From positions 38,126-102,125 of the forward strand of contig NZ_LMGK01000022.1 in assembly GCF_001427125.1 (NCBI RefSeq): DNA of 64,000 bases, written 5' to 3'. The position numbers and the translations under genes were made by a program. Within the stretch, counting starts at the first letter, position 1. The number at the start of each line of letters is the position of its first letter. This document shows positions 52,101 to 59,548 of the stretch, piece after piece. Below the pieces are notes generated by a model. That model did not search any database. It was not told where the DNA came from and saw nothing but the letters and a program-made list of their open reading frames with translations. The stretch comes from Pseudomonas sp. Root562. Its GTDB lineage: Bacteria > Pseudomonadota > Gammaproteobacteria > Pseudomonadales > Pseudomonadaceae.

Positions 52101-54594
52101 CACCCACAATGCCCTGATAATCGAGCACCGTGGTGCCGTCGATATTGTCGTAACTCGCTTCATCGGCCGCGGGCACCCGGCCATCCGGCAATGGACGGGC
52201 AAGTAGTTCGGCGCGACGGGTTACAGCCGGTTCGAGCCGGCCCAGCATGGTCAGACCGGACACGGTAAAAGGTACGGTTCCCAGGATGCCGAGATCTTCA
52301 GAGACGGTATCGCAACGCATACGGAAGGCTAGTCGACTGCGCCCGCTCAGCCGAGCACGCATGACGTTGGGCGGCAACGCCACCTTGGCCAGCAGCGCGA
52401 TGAACTGCGTCTTCAATTGATCCACTAGACAGTCGTACGTCGACAAGTCGGCGGGATCCAGATGCTGACGGTTCGTAAATGCAAAAAACTCGAAGTCAAC
52501 GGACCTGTCGAGGAGCGAGTCACGAAAAAACTCACGCCACAGGGCATAAAAGGCATCCGCCGACTCCACCTGTCCCTCGAGCAGACGCGCCAGATCCGCA
52601 CGTGATACATCGCCGTCGTTCGGGATACCGCCCTGGCGTTTACGCAGATTGTCGATGACAACATCAGCCTGCTTCAAAGACTCATCCAGCCTCTTTTCGG
52701 CCTTATCGGCCTCTGCAATTCGAACCGGTCGGAACCACGCCTCCTCCAGAACATGCTGCGGCGGCAGATCAATGATCAGCACCGGCCGGGTGTCGACCAG
52801 AGAACCGTCCGTCATGCGTTGCACCTGACAACCGCTGTTGTCCGGCAGCAGGCGGGGCGCGCCGCCATCGAGCAGCAGCGACAAGCCGCGAAAGCCAAAA
52901 CTCAAATCCACAAGCCCCTTGGAGCTGGCAACATCGAGCCGCGCCCGGTCCATTGAGATCCGGGCCAAGACCGAGTCTTTGGCGGGAAACATCGCAATGA
53001 CAACGGCATAGTCTGTCCGAAGGATATCGGGCATGGGGTAAATCAGATGAAGCGCCGTGCCCGCGGTTTTGCTGCTGACCTGGTGGTCGTCTTTTTTCGC
53101 CGTCACCTTGCTACGCCGCATCTGATCGGGCACCACGCCGAAACGCAAACGGCTCCAATCAGAACCCGGTAACGCCTGGTCCATTGCATGAAGCGCTGCA
53201 CTGATGACAATCGTCTGAAAGGTAACCGGCAACTGGTTAGGCCCGTCACTCGAATGGGCGCAGATGTAGATCGTCGCCTGATCGCCGTACGGCCGGTTGG
53301 GCGCTAATAGCGCGAGATAGCTCTTGAGCTTCTCCTCCAGCGGGTCTTCTCCCGCCTGTCTGTCCTGCCGCTGCTGAACACCCTCGATCCCGGACTTGGC
53401 AATTTGTGCCTGTCGCTGTTCAACGTCCAGACGACGTCCGCTGTCATTCGCTACACCGATCGGCTGCAGCGATGCCAACATCACCGTTCCTCCTGCCGTT
53501 CGGCACTCGACAGCATCATCCTGAGCCACCGACCCGGAGATGACCGTACGCAGCTCACCGGCTTTCTCCAGCCGTTCAAGTATGTAGAAATCTCGAGCCG
53601 GTAAAGTTGAAAAACCGTCAATGCCGAGCGTATGGCCTGCCTCTATCGTCCCATGCGCCAAGGACAACACCGCGAGTGAAGGGGAGGTCTGAACAGGTTC
53701 GGCGTCAGGCCTGTGGAAGATACACAACTCGGCTGGTTTGCCACCTTTTATCGCACTAACGCGCAGCCAACGCTTTTGCGAATCCAACAGCTCAAAACCG
53801 CCGAACGCAGGTTCCGTGGCTTTAATCAGATGGATCGGGTTGACCAGGTCCTGCGTTGTCTCGAACTCGCCTGTGCTATGTAGCGGCAGCGCCGCGCGGC
53901 CCACCCACCACCAACGCATTTCGATGGGTTGCGTACTGACCAGGCGTCTGCCGAACGCAACGAAGGATGCCATTGACTCCACGCCACTCAGGCGCCAAGT
54001 GAACTCGCTGTCCACTGTAACCGACCATTTACCATTGCCACTGATGCTCATCCGACCGCCCGACAGTTCAGGCAGCACCTTGCTCATCTCAATGGCGCGT
54101 ATCTTTTTTTGCAAAGGGTCGCCGAAAAGGAAATTGCGGTACCTGATCGGCCCCAGGTCGAGTGTCCCGCCGAAAGCGGTCGTGCTTAACGAAATCGTCC
54201 AATGGGCGTCCGTGTTCTCACGATTGAAGATTATCTGGTGGGCGATTCCCCTTTTGCTGCCCATGGCGGCATTGTCGATATAGACAGTATGCCGTGTGTC
54301 TTCGGGGCCAAAGCTGCGTCCCAACCGGAACGTCGTTTTATCGCCGAATTGACTGGCCATGATCCGCAGCGCACGCCCTACTGGACTTTCATCCATTTGC
54401 CGCGGCGTTGCTTGCTCATTAATGGACGGAGTCTCGATCACGATAACTTGCCGGGCATCTTCCGATAGTTTCAACACCAGATGACCTGGCAGAATCCTGT
54501 CAAACGAACCGGCTAAAACGCCACTCCATTTGCCACTGACGGAACTCACTGCAAGAAGGCTCGTGGAACCTGCTATAAAAGTGCGCCGCTTCAT
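46135..54594 (-). CDS. giant unknown protein with Tat-type signal (2819 residues)
   Basis: An intact 2819-codon frame with AGGA eight bases before ATG. It starts MKRRTFIAGSTSLLAVSS, a twin-arginine-like signal (Arg3-Arg4), so export in folded form is likely. Three broad regions can be seen: a beta-rich half (about 30-1500); a long helical, heptad-like region (about 1520-2330) with many Leu, Glu and Lys; and a C-terminal Gly/Phe/aromatic alternating beta region (about 2380-2740) including FSVSLGRRMAPFMISALPWA. The last 80 residues are polar. No catalytic motif or known domain was recognised. It heads an operon with the 1712- and 99-codon genes. Confidence 0.85.
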   Translation of the reverse strand: MKRRTFIAGSTSLLAVSSVSGKWSGVLAGSFDRILPGHLVLKLSEDARQVIVIETPSINEQATPRQMDESPVGRALRIMASQFGDKTTFRLGRSFGPEDTRHTVYIDNAAMGSKRGIAHQIIFNRENTDAHWTISLSTTAFGGTLDLGPIRYRNFLFGDPLQKKIRAIEMSKVLPELSGGRMSISGNGKWSVTVDSEFTWRLSGVESMASFVAFGRRLVSTQPIEMRWWWVGRAALPLHSTGEFETTQDLVNPIHLIKATEPAFGGFELLDSQKRWLRVSAIKGGKPAELCIFHRPDAEPVQTSPSLAVLSLAHGTIEAGHTLGIDGFSTLPARDFYILERLEKAGELRTVISGSVAQDDAVECRTAGGTVMLASLQPIGVANDSGRRLDVEQRQAQIAKSGIEGVQQRQDRQAGEDPLEEKLKSYLALLAPNRPYGDQATIYICAHSSDGPNQLPVTFQTIVISAALHAMDQALPGSDWSRLRFGVVPDQMRRSKVTAKKDDHQVSSKTAGTALHLIYPMPDILRTDYAVVIAMFPAKDSVLARISMDRARLDVASSKGLVDLSFGFRGLSLLLDGGAPRLLPDNSGCQVQRMTDGSLVDTRPVLIIDLPPQHVLEEAWFRPVRIAEADKAEKRLDESLKQADVVIDNLRKRQGGIPNDGDVSRADLARLLEGQVESADAFYALWREFFRDSLLDRSVDFEFFAFTNRQHLDPADLSTYDCLVDQLKTQFIALLAKVALPPNVMRARLSGRSRLAFRMRCDTVSEDLGILGTVPFTVSGLTMLGRLEPAVTRRAELLARPLPDGRVPAADEASYDNIDGTTVLDYQGIVGGQRTVFTHMNSVRSALARLPKPDETSLELVSRLIFSPSQRAIFLTDAPVPKQVFVDAPAEKFAYKCSYLSEPSRLWSLRLLIDGRYGPHSSDIRVVATPDYRAEALRPWPAGKRDEVFGAPPYGNKAPWLLPRAPTASLPPEDFTVPTAPPAVAGPGLIQKCQQILSGDVSEQRKEAQFRTGLSANDRHQLLLLSGAYGLPVIGKRKQNQDGKAGELVADSDQFSTEPGYTLAELDPGQAIYAPRSLDVSELALSALGATFRHDTHFNPPLPALLLKARGAPQIFDKRPAFDGLSICRWEHNSLLGRDLRVRVAYKGYLMPTGHQATFVKLTERRIVHTADGKLRAVQVQRMFITLSTPELNFPRLEQPCAGRGWPCAKVIVQDPSAIEIADPYGASIPQATVGLAFWPVRAADLNPLKFSLSVGGASTEAQMMFVDNVAIGDPGVLAKLAVVYNGTVNERIWSFGGAKLPYAQAKKRGDTDLCTQRLCVRVTGRNLSPLPADSWVGPCDEFQSSSVLEGAGEPPFFPALEWADISLDGPGKLTGAEAKTVTAYYDGCYVREGFAVSDDKALQPNPLGVYLHFNGEGPVLDVGNNGDRTAGFARPNAVLRGLSRELGPLGHESPTFKDGPSDELCRRFTAPKCSPLAADGYRSIAHLYDTKQYAAGDGVVLAAPTSGGPKTIAKSFFASDAKLLGTITFADLFELVDDSGALSDILPALEQALDFGLAVADTVEATRKMLKERVLLPLSDLLQAFEAQWVELERQLQSHTREFSTDDASQQLTLASLFPVLDETRLMLRMRLNEAIAEEDVLQMPGKLSALQEAAGRFLLVLGEFARRPVETFAASLRTLLDRAVGNLRAALTQLGVPTGLVKLLQSLEKDPAGFDAGLRKLIVETVSEKLQEEFSSVIPDRFRLIPWPDLPEIFEAEKSAYQEILKSTFGSIRLKDSDIGDVLKSLLERPDKSPVALATILIQPLIEEAKKARFTIEERDELVTQDDALVAMNLYIYRLETFVGDLKKTEVSAQTEAILGRINAECYRLLHFRGQLSWLKDFMRQGNLAGILGCLAELALGVGGPQFAGAVEQLGLFLITTAKDVALSFKGFASASDDERQACKESESKEWDSQPIIDLSTVEEPLKQIRDLMEQAKKLKVDVEKFDSDSKKNLVELENIDDGKLSKCIKLGTAHSQKLLHCVLVDGAKAFCGVVRFKDAAQTLERAVADQPDPAAVLTRVLQVQAMLLVSVLEAVLDVVTELGKYVKDEGAILVVGGALKELGRRAPSLTGDVEEAAKDILAAVTTLQQQTAEFAKSLLETLNAIFKQLEKLVRAPLAGLDAALARIIDPKLGLPAGFIDAETRRLVTQGRQLLTLPADMFATFEEPQGGTAQLNLDTVLNAQRLDKTTLRDFIIAPQTPKILEPDNLLRAQAVLQQLYQHVQNRIKGLPDALLSVLARYAKDFFGNGPNGLRQIYATLYKTRQDLIEWLDKNASWIDTRELDAALSPPEGEGDAFDFLFIEKKLVDELPLEDPLSDPVKREKIMAFASLWSSGQAAPVLILKGLQSITERVLRGDILSFIDISGLRDEIEDRISALVPTRQTLRYDFGVSLTDGGPTALFSPQPGCRFEVGVFSEVNLLDPEQFTFETQGAIGAFNINLVHQFGIEAIRLIFGGATFRMARGEKVSFDADFQDFEIGPALEFVQQLQESLSIGASGVYLEPLRGTPGIRVGYGLDIGIITLGALSFSNVTVGIAADLPFSDDQALFSVSLGRRMAPFMISALPWAGSGYLAILSTAQEIVGFEMGLEFGVGGAFMFGPLVGQGRVQAGFAIRTVELKNGKRVTEISGTFFAGGSANIWIFTFSACLYVRLTMDTGSGSMQGEAVFAFSFKVGFAQFSYQVRAHYSQNKLSNDGGKAAGGAKKTANHMRQTYPRDPYLELASIDSSTYASVGRQSPDEQDLPPPRSEEAIRDTRSMKDGWKTYSEYFDSSLLKGAL

Positions 54595-54866
54595 CGAGAG
54601 TGTCCTGCTGTTAATGGAAGATAGAGTTCAAAGCAAGGGCAAAAGAGCCCTCCCTCCTGCATGAGTGCAAGAGCAGCTTTCACAACAACCCCCATTACAC
54701 AGCCTGGACTTACAGCTATCTAATTATCGAAAAAACACCTGCCCACGCATCCGCCTGCCCGCCACTGATCACTCATAACAACAACTCATCAAGTACGCAC
54801 CGCAGCACTATTAGACGACGTATAAAAAACCAGGAGCCCACTTGATACAAACTCAACCTTCTGGCT

Positions 54867-55130
54867 TTATGACTTGAATAAACTTATAAGTCCGACATAG
54901 CGCCTACCCTTCTCGTTACTTCCAGGCCACCTCCTTGGCACCTTTGCCATGAGACCATCACAAGTGAGTTCATCCGCATAGGGTGGCACTGAGGGATAGT
55001 TGCTGAACTTGCGGCCGAGACAGAAAACAAGCAGCTGCCTGGACGTAATGATGATGTCGTCGTAAAGGTCGGCCAATACAACTACCGGCATGTAACACGA
55101 ACCCAGAAAAAAACCTCGGCGCAAAAACAT
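54867..55130 (-). CDS. candidate small gene upstream of the giant operon
   Basis: 87 codons from ATG 55130, with GGAGG five bases upstream, the main reason to consider it real. The product starts MFLRRGFFLGSCYMPVVVLA, with a hydrophobic N-terminal third that could be a signal or membrane anchor, then a basic tail (KVPRRWPGSNEKGRR). No family recognised; codon use is not strongly biased. It reads in the same direction as the giant genes, 273 bases before them. It may also be chance. Confidence 0.35.
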   Translation of the reverse strand: MFLRRGFFLGSCYMPVVVLADLYDDIIITSRQLLVFCLGRKFSNYPSVPPYADELTCDGLMAKVPRRWPGSNEKGRRYVGLISLFKS

Positions 55131-55945
55131 AACAGCCTCCGGTCTCAGTGCCCATCTCACTGAGAATCAGGCTCTCCGACAAGCTTCCCTCTTAACCGAC
55201 GACAGAACGTACTTCTTAGAGGAGATAGAGTCGCAAGATAGTAGCGAATGACTGAATCAGCCAGTGACGGCGACGCGGCGGCTGCAAGGATGTCCGCAAA
55301 CTCAAATTCGTGCCCTTAGTCAGCCCGATCCCGAACAGCTTAACTTTACCTCGTCAATGACTGCGTTGTTGGCTTGCCGGCCTCCCGCCTATGCTCTGTT
55401 TCAGAATGGATCCATGATCCTGTCAAAGTTAATGTCAGGCTAGCTCAAGGTTGCTCAGGTGAAAGGTTTGTCACTTGTTTTTTTGGGGTTTTCAGTGACC
55501 ATCCGACCGACGGCTATGTCCGCTATAAACTGGCATCCAAAAACGCTTGTTACTTTATTCACAGGTTTAATCCGAAGGCCTGAAGAAGTACCTTGTATTT
55601 GAAACGCCGCTGGCCGAGTGGCTGTTGGAATCCGGTTGCACCTCGGTCGACTGTGTCAACCCAAGCGGTAATAAATCGCTTCCGCAAGTAACACACGGCG
55701 GGTCGGTGCTGATTGGCACGGCGTTCTTGTTTACCGCCACTTCCCCTAAGTCAGAACGAACATGGTTTTTCTCGCCCTTGATTTCCTTGCAGCCCAAGCT
55801 AGCGTTAAACGTCACACCGAGTTCAGAAGGATCTGCCAAGCGACATCGCTAATGCAAAGGAACTGGCAAAAGAGCAAGCCCGTCCAGCCAGGCACCGTAG
55901 ACGGCAAACGCATCTGCTTACCATAGTGTTAAAGAGGAAGACCCT
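55131..55945. other. gene-poor interval upstream of the amidase
   Basis: About 800 bases of moderate GC with only short frames lacking ribosome sites. A frame of about 90 codons around 55570-55852 on the plus strand (reads YLVFETPLAEWLLESG) is open but has no start with a Shine-Dalgarno and no family match; it may be a remnant. Confidence 0.5.
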
Positions 55946-56524
55946 ATGAAATATCTAGCGTTGAGTTTCCTGATACTGGTTAATACAGCCGCTGCGCAAT
56001 GTCCGGTACCACCGGCCAATGTCCCGTCGGAAGCGGCAAAGCAATTGGCGATCAGCAAACTCGGTCAATTCCTTAAATGCGAAGCGAACGATCCGCTGAA
56101 CGATCAAAGCCCCTGTAACACTTTTGCGAGTCGCGGGCTTGAGTCCATCTACGGCGTGAATGACTTCAAGTCCAATGGCACGTCTCATCAGTCGGCTAAC
56201 CAGATGTGGGATACCGTCAATGCCCCTGGGTCGAAGTGGTCGAACCTCGGCAAGGTTTTCGATGAGCAAAACAACCTTTGCGCCCAGAGTGCTGCCAACG
56301 CCGGCTGGCCAGTGATCGCCTTGCTCAAAGCTGCCGGTCATGGGCATGTGGCCCTGGTGATCCCCGGGGAGCCCCAGCAGTCCGGCAGTTGGGGGATGCT
56401 GGTGGCGAACTCTGCCAGCTTCCTTCTTAACGCCCCTGCCTCGGCTTATCTCAATAAGCCACTCAGCAACGCCTTCGGTGCAGCTAACGCGCAGAACGCC
56501 GTATTCTTTTATCGCAAGCCATAG
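55946..56524 (+). CDS. secreted Cys-His amidase, Tae1/NlpC-P60-like
   Basis: 192 residues. A Sec signal (about 1-17, LILVNTAAAQ) is followed by a compact domain with a likely catalytic Cys57 in SPCNTFASRGL at a helix start and His134 in GHGHVALVIPG on a beta strand. The order and spacing (Cys, a SANQMWDTV helix, then WPVIALLKAAGHGHVAL) resemble the T6SS amidase Tae1 (Tse1), where the corresponding parts are NCSGF and YGHVAVVISG. It should cleave peptidoglycan peptide bonds or be a related cysteine amidase. The presence of a signal peptide differs from T6SS effectors and would allow self-delivery to the periplasm, as for immunity-like or own-wall enzymes. GAGGAAG precedes ATG. No immunity gene is adjacent. 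Confidence 0.7.
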   Translation: MKYLALSFLILVNTAAAQCPVPPANVPSEAAKQLAISKLGQFLKCEANDPLNDQSPCNTFASRGLESIYGVNDFKSNGTSHQSANQMWDTVNAPGSKWSNLGKVFDEQNNLCAQSAANAGWPVIALLKAAGHGHVALVIPGEPQQSGSWGMLVANSASFLLNAPASAYLNKPLSNAFGAANAQNAVFFYRKP

Positions 56525-56566
56525 GAAAGTCAGTGCCTGCATAATAGTGGAGGCCTCTTCATGCGC

Positions 56567-56878
56567 TTATTCGGCAGCGTTGCGCTTTCGTCGCGCCTGT
56601 TCATCCTCCGTCAGTGCCTGACGAACGAGCGCCCGAGCCGCGCAGGCGGCGGTGTCGAGGGACTCTTCGATGCTCGCGCGACCGATATCGCGCACGGCGA
56701 TCAACGCCTCGATGCCCATGACAATTGCCAGCGCGTGCTTCAGGCGTTTGCGCGTCCGGGGTGAGAGCACGTCCTTGAGCGAGTCGACAATCGGCTCGAT
56801 GTAGCTCATGCGTCGGCCCGGCCGCAGGGGCTCGTGGGACTCGCTTTCGAGCCATACCGTCATGAACGAACGCTCCAT
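56567..56878 (-). pseudogene. C-terminal remnant of a TetR family regulator
   Basis: The last 100 or so codons read as the ligand-binding half of a TetR/AcrR protein (MSYIEPIVDSLKDVLSP, HALAIVMGIEALIAVRD, then ALVRQALTEDEQARRKRN). The DNA-binding N-terminal half is absent: upstream the frame runs into sequence that instead encodes, on the other strand, a flavin monooxygenase fragment. It is a truncated gene and not expected to function. Confidence 0.7.
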
Positions 56879-57132
56879 TTGCCGTTCGCCCGATTTTCGC
56901 CTTGCCGGTGGGCCACTCTTGGGTACACCGCCCTGGATTGACCTTGATCGGCGATGCATCTCACGTGATGTCACCTTTTGGCGGCGACGGAGTGAACAAC
57001 GCCATGCTCAATGCCGCTAAGCTTGCCCACTTGCTGATCGAACGTCGCCAATGCAACAACGCCGTAGCCCAGCCTTTGCTGATTTCGCGGCTATGCGCCA
57101 GAAAGTCGGCAGCCATGAACAAGAATCGATGA
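56862..57132 (+). pseudogene. C-terminal remnant of a FAD-dependent monooxygenase
   Basis: After a TGA just upstream, the frame reads NAPFAVRPIFALPVGHSW then GLTLIGDASHVMSPFGGDG and NNAMLNAAKLAHLLIE, the FAD-ribityl (GD) motif region of TetX/UbiH-type flavin monooxygenases. The N-terminal FAD-binding two thirds are missing, and past LLIERRQ the expected C-terminus is lost, perhaps through a frameshift near 57045-57060. Together with the adjacent TetR remnant it looks like a once divergent regulator-enzyme pair joined by a deletion. Confidence 0.7.
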
Positions 57133-57238
57133 ACAGCCGCATTCATTTCAAAAGCATCTGGTCAGCAGCAGTAGTCCTGCGAGCGGCTTATGAACATCTG
57201 ACATCGCCCACTTGTTAAATCATGTGCTTCAATGTAAT

Positions 57239-57261
57239 AACGCCCAGATTTTCCGGGCGTT
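57239..57261 (-). terminator. hairpin terminator downstream of the creatininase-family gene
   Basis: Stem AACGCCC (57239-57245) and GGGCGTT (57255-57261) with a 9-base loop, about 25 bases past the stop of the leftward gene at 57286. On the minus strand it is followed by ATTACATT, a weak T tract. Confidence 0.6.
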
Positions 57262-57285
57262 GGCCCAAATTGAATATCCGCACCT

Positions 57286-58035
57286 TTAGACGGGTATTGA
57301 CTCACGGCTGAAAGCATCCAGCTCCCGCACCAGGCTTCGTGCTGCCAACATTACCAGTTCACGGCCCTTTTCCGGCGTCGCCAGCGCCGGGTCGGAGCCC
57401 ATGCGGCCATCGGGATGGCGTGCTCGGAAGTCCATTGCTTCGCGGATCGGACCCCAAGGCGCGATCTGCGGCGCGTACTCAGCCGATTTAATCGAACCCG
57501 GGTAGGCCCATTGTGTGACCGCGATTTCGGACGGCGTGGCATGAATGCCGTGCCCCGTAGGGAACTGCTCGCGCGCGAGATCCCCTACCCCTTCAAGGTC
57601 CCACCAATTACACAACTTCAGCGCGAAACCTGATGGGCGTCGAGCGAAGCTGGCTTCGGCGTAGAGCTCAGAGAACGCCGCCTCGATCGATGCAACGTTG
57701 CCACCGTGGCCATTGAGGAAGAGAATTTTTTCAAACCCGTGAGCGGCCAGTGAGCGGACCCAATCTCCGATCGCCGCAATAAAGGTCGACGGACGCAGCG
57801 AGATGGTTCCAGGGAACCCAAGATGGTGCTGAGCCATGCCGATGTTAAAGGTCGGTGCAATCAGGATGTCTGCGTTTTTTTGCGCTTCACCGGCGATGAT
57901 TTCCGGGCACATCCAGTCGGTTCCCAGAAGACCGGTAGGACCGTGCTGTTCGTTCGAACCGATCGGTATCACGATGGTGCGGCTGCGTTGAAGAAATTGA
58001 CCGATCTCGGCCCAGGTCGACAGATGTAAAAGCAT
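57286..58035 (-). CDS. creatininase family amidohydrolase
   Basis: 249 residues of the creatininase/MftE fold. Metal-binding residues are seen in IPIGSNEQHGPTGLLGTD (Glu29, His31, Asp40) and LFLNGHGGN (His110), with a further conserved TGHGIHATPSE segment near 160. Members hydrolyse cyclic or linear amides such as creatinine. Start 58035 is favoured over a longer frame to 58101 because the latter would overlap the upstream MFS gene's end and family members start near here. It forms an operon with the MFS transporter, which probably imports its substrate. Confidence 0.88.
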   Translation of the reverse strand: MLLHLSTWAEIGQFLQRSRTIVIPIGSNEQHGPTGLLGTDWMCPEIIAGEAQKNADILIAPTFNIGMAQHHLGFPGTISLRPSTFIAAIGDWVRSLAAHGFEKILFLNGHGGNVASIEAAFSELYAEASFARRPSGFALKLCNWWDLEGVGDLAREQFPTGHGIHATPSEIAVTQWAYPGSIKSAEYAPQIAPWGPIREAMDFRARHPDGRMGSDPALATPEKGRELVMLAARSLVRELDAFSRESIPV

Positions 58036-58097
58036 TTGAGGTCTCTCTTTTAAAGTGTTCCTTGCGGAACATTGCAAAGGGTGCGGATGTTGACGGA

Positions 58098-59411
58098 TCA
58101 ACCCGCACTGTATTTTGAAATCGCGACGTCACGGGTTTTCGGCTTGGTCGACAGGATCACTAATGCTGCGCACAGAAACACGCACCCCACGATAACAACG
58201 CCGAGATTTGCGCTGCCGGTTGCCGTTTTTGCCCAGCCGATTACTGCCGGCCCCCAGAAGCCGCCGGAAAGACCGATGGTATTAATCAAGGCAATGCCAC
58301 CTGCCGCCGCCTCGCCCTTGATGTGTTCTGAGGGCATTGCCCACAATACGGTGTAGGCCATGAACATCATGGCGGTGGCCAGGGTCAACAATGCAAGCGC
58401 AGCCATCAGGTTGCCGTCTGCAAAGGGGTACATAAGCAGCAAAATCGCACCGATGCCCGAAGGCACTGCGCAGTGATAGCGTCGTTCACCAACACGGTCG
58501 GATCGGCGCCCTATCCAGTACATGCCGCAAGCGGCAGCGGCATACGGAAGCGCGGCGTACCAGCCCAGTTGCATGGTGTCGTTGACGCCCTGTGCCTTGA
58601 GGATGGCCGGCAGCCAGAAACTCAACGCGTAGATCGAGAAGATGATGCAGAAATAGGCGCTGGCAAGGATGTAGATTTTCGGGTCGCGCAACACCCCGCG
58701 GAACGAATGGACGCGCCCGGTCGATTCACCCAGCTCGCTGGCCAGCAAGCCCTTTTCTTCATGGCTCAACCAGTTTGCCTCAGCAGGTCGATTGGAAAGG
58801 ATGAAAAAGGTCAACACGCCGAGTAAGACGCACGGCAAGCCTTCAATCAAAAACATCCACTGCCAGCCGGCCAGACCGCCAACACCTTCGAATGTGGTGA
58901 TCAACCACGCAGACAGAGGGCCGCCAATAATGCCGCCAATAGGTCCGGCGATAAACACGATCGCAATGGCTCGCGCCATACGCTTGGGGCCGTACCAGCA
59001 GGACAGGTAATAAATCATGCCCGGTGCAAAGCCGGCTTCGAACACACCCAGTAGAAAACGCATGGCGTAAAACATCGGCACACTGTCCACAAACAACATG
59101 CAGGCCGAGGTGATGCCCCAACACACCAGAATGCGGCTGAAGGTTTTCCTTGCTCCTACCTTTGGCAACATCAGGTTGCTTGGCAACTCGAACAGCACAT
59201 ACCCCAGAAAGAAAATCCCGGCGCCCGCCCCATACGCTGCATCGGACAGCCCAAGGTCATTTTGCATCTGCAGTTTGGCAAACCCGACGTTGATACGGTC
59301 CAGGTACGCAAAGACATAACAGATGAACAGGAGTGGCAGCAGCCGCAAGTTGAGCTTGCGGTACAGGGCAGAAAGGACATCACTTCGTGCCGGCGTCTGA
59401 AGAGTTGCCAT
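58098..59411 (-). CDS. MFS transporter, anion:cation symporter (ACS) type
   Basis: 437 residues with twelve membrane segments. The start region LLPLLFICYVFAYLDRINVG and FFLGYVLFELPSNLMLPKVG are typical of the ACS family, as in phthalate or tartrate carriers, followed by RFLLGVFEAGFAPGM. It imports an organic acid or related anion. It is upstream of and co-directed with the creatininase gene and divergent from the LysR gene, which likely controls both. Confidence 0.92.
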   Translation of the reverse strand: MATLQTPARSDVLSALYRKLNLRLLPLLFICYVFAYLDRINVGFAKLQMQNDLGLSDAAYGAGAGIFFLGYVLFELPSNLMLPKVGARKTFSRILVCWGITSACMLFVDSVPMFYAMRFLLGVFEAGFAPGMIYYLSCWYGPKRMARAIAIVFIAGPIGGIIGGPLSAWLITTFEGVGGLAGWQWMFLIEGLPCVLLGVLTFFILSNRPAEANWLSHEEKGLLASELGESTGRVHSFRGVLRDPKIYILASAYFCIIFSIYALSFWLPAILKAQGVNDTMQLGWYAALPYAAAACGMYWIGRRSDRVGERRYHCAVPSGIGAILLLMYPFADGNLMAALALLTLATAMMFMAYTVLWAMPSEHIKGEAAAGGIALINTIGLSGGFWGPAVIGWAKTATGSANLGVVIVGCVFLCAALVILSTKPKTRDVAISKYSAG

Positions 59412-59484
59412 GGAAATCTCCCGTTATTGTTGTAGGTATGAGTTCGTGCCAAAGAATGTTGCACCGACGCCTCCTGCCCAGCAA

Positions 59485-59512
59485 GAGCAACTAAGTTCGT
59501 GTAGTGTTGCTC
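59485..59512. promoter_or_regulatory. candidate LysR operator in the divergent promoter
   Basis: An inverted repeat GAGCAAC (59485-59491), 14 bases, GTTGCTC (59506-59512), with another GCAAC at 59518-59522. It sits between the divergent MFS and LysR genes, where autoregulating LysR proteins normally bind. Confidence 0.45.
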
Positions 59513-59548
59513 CACAGGCAACGCTATATTTCTGAAGAGAGTCCCGGA

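Noticed and set aside
55567..55852. Frame around 55570-55852 as a PAAR-like or transposase remnant
   Set aside because: Only loose resemblance over a few residues (THGG), no start with a ribosome site and no metal-site pattern.
40561..56524. Giant-protein region as a prophage or contractile injection system
   Set aside because: No sheath, tube, baseplate, ATPase, capsid, terminase, integrase or holin motif was seen in or near the genes.
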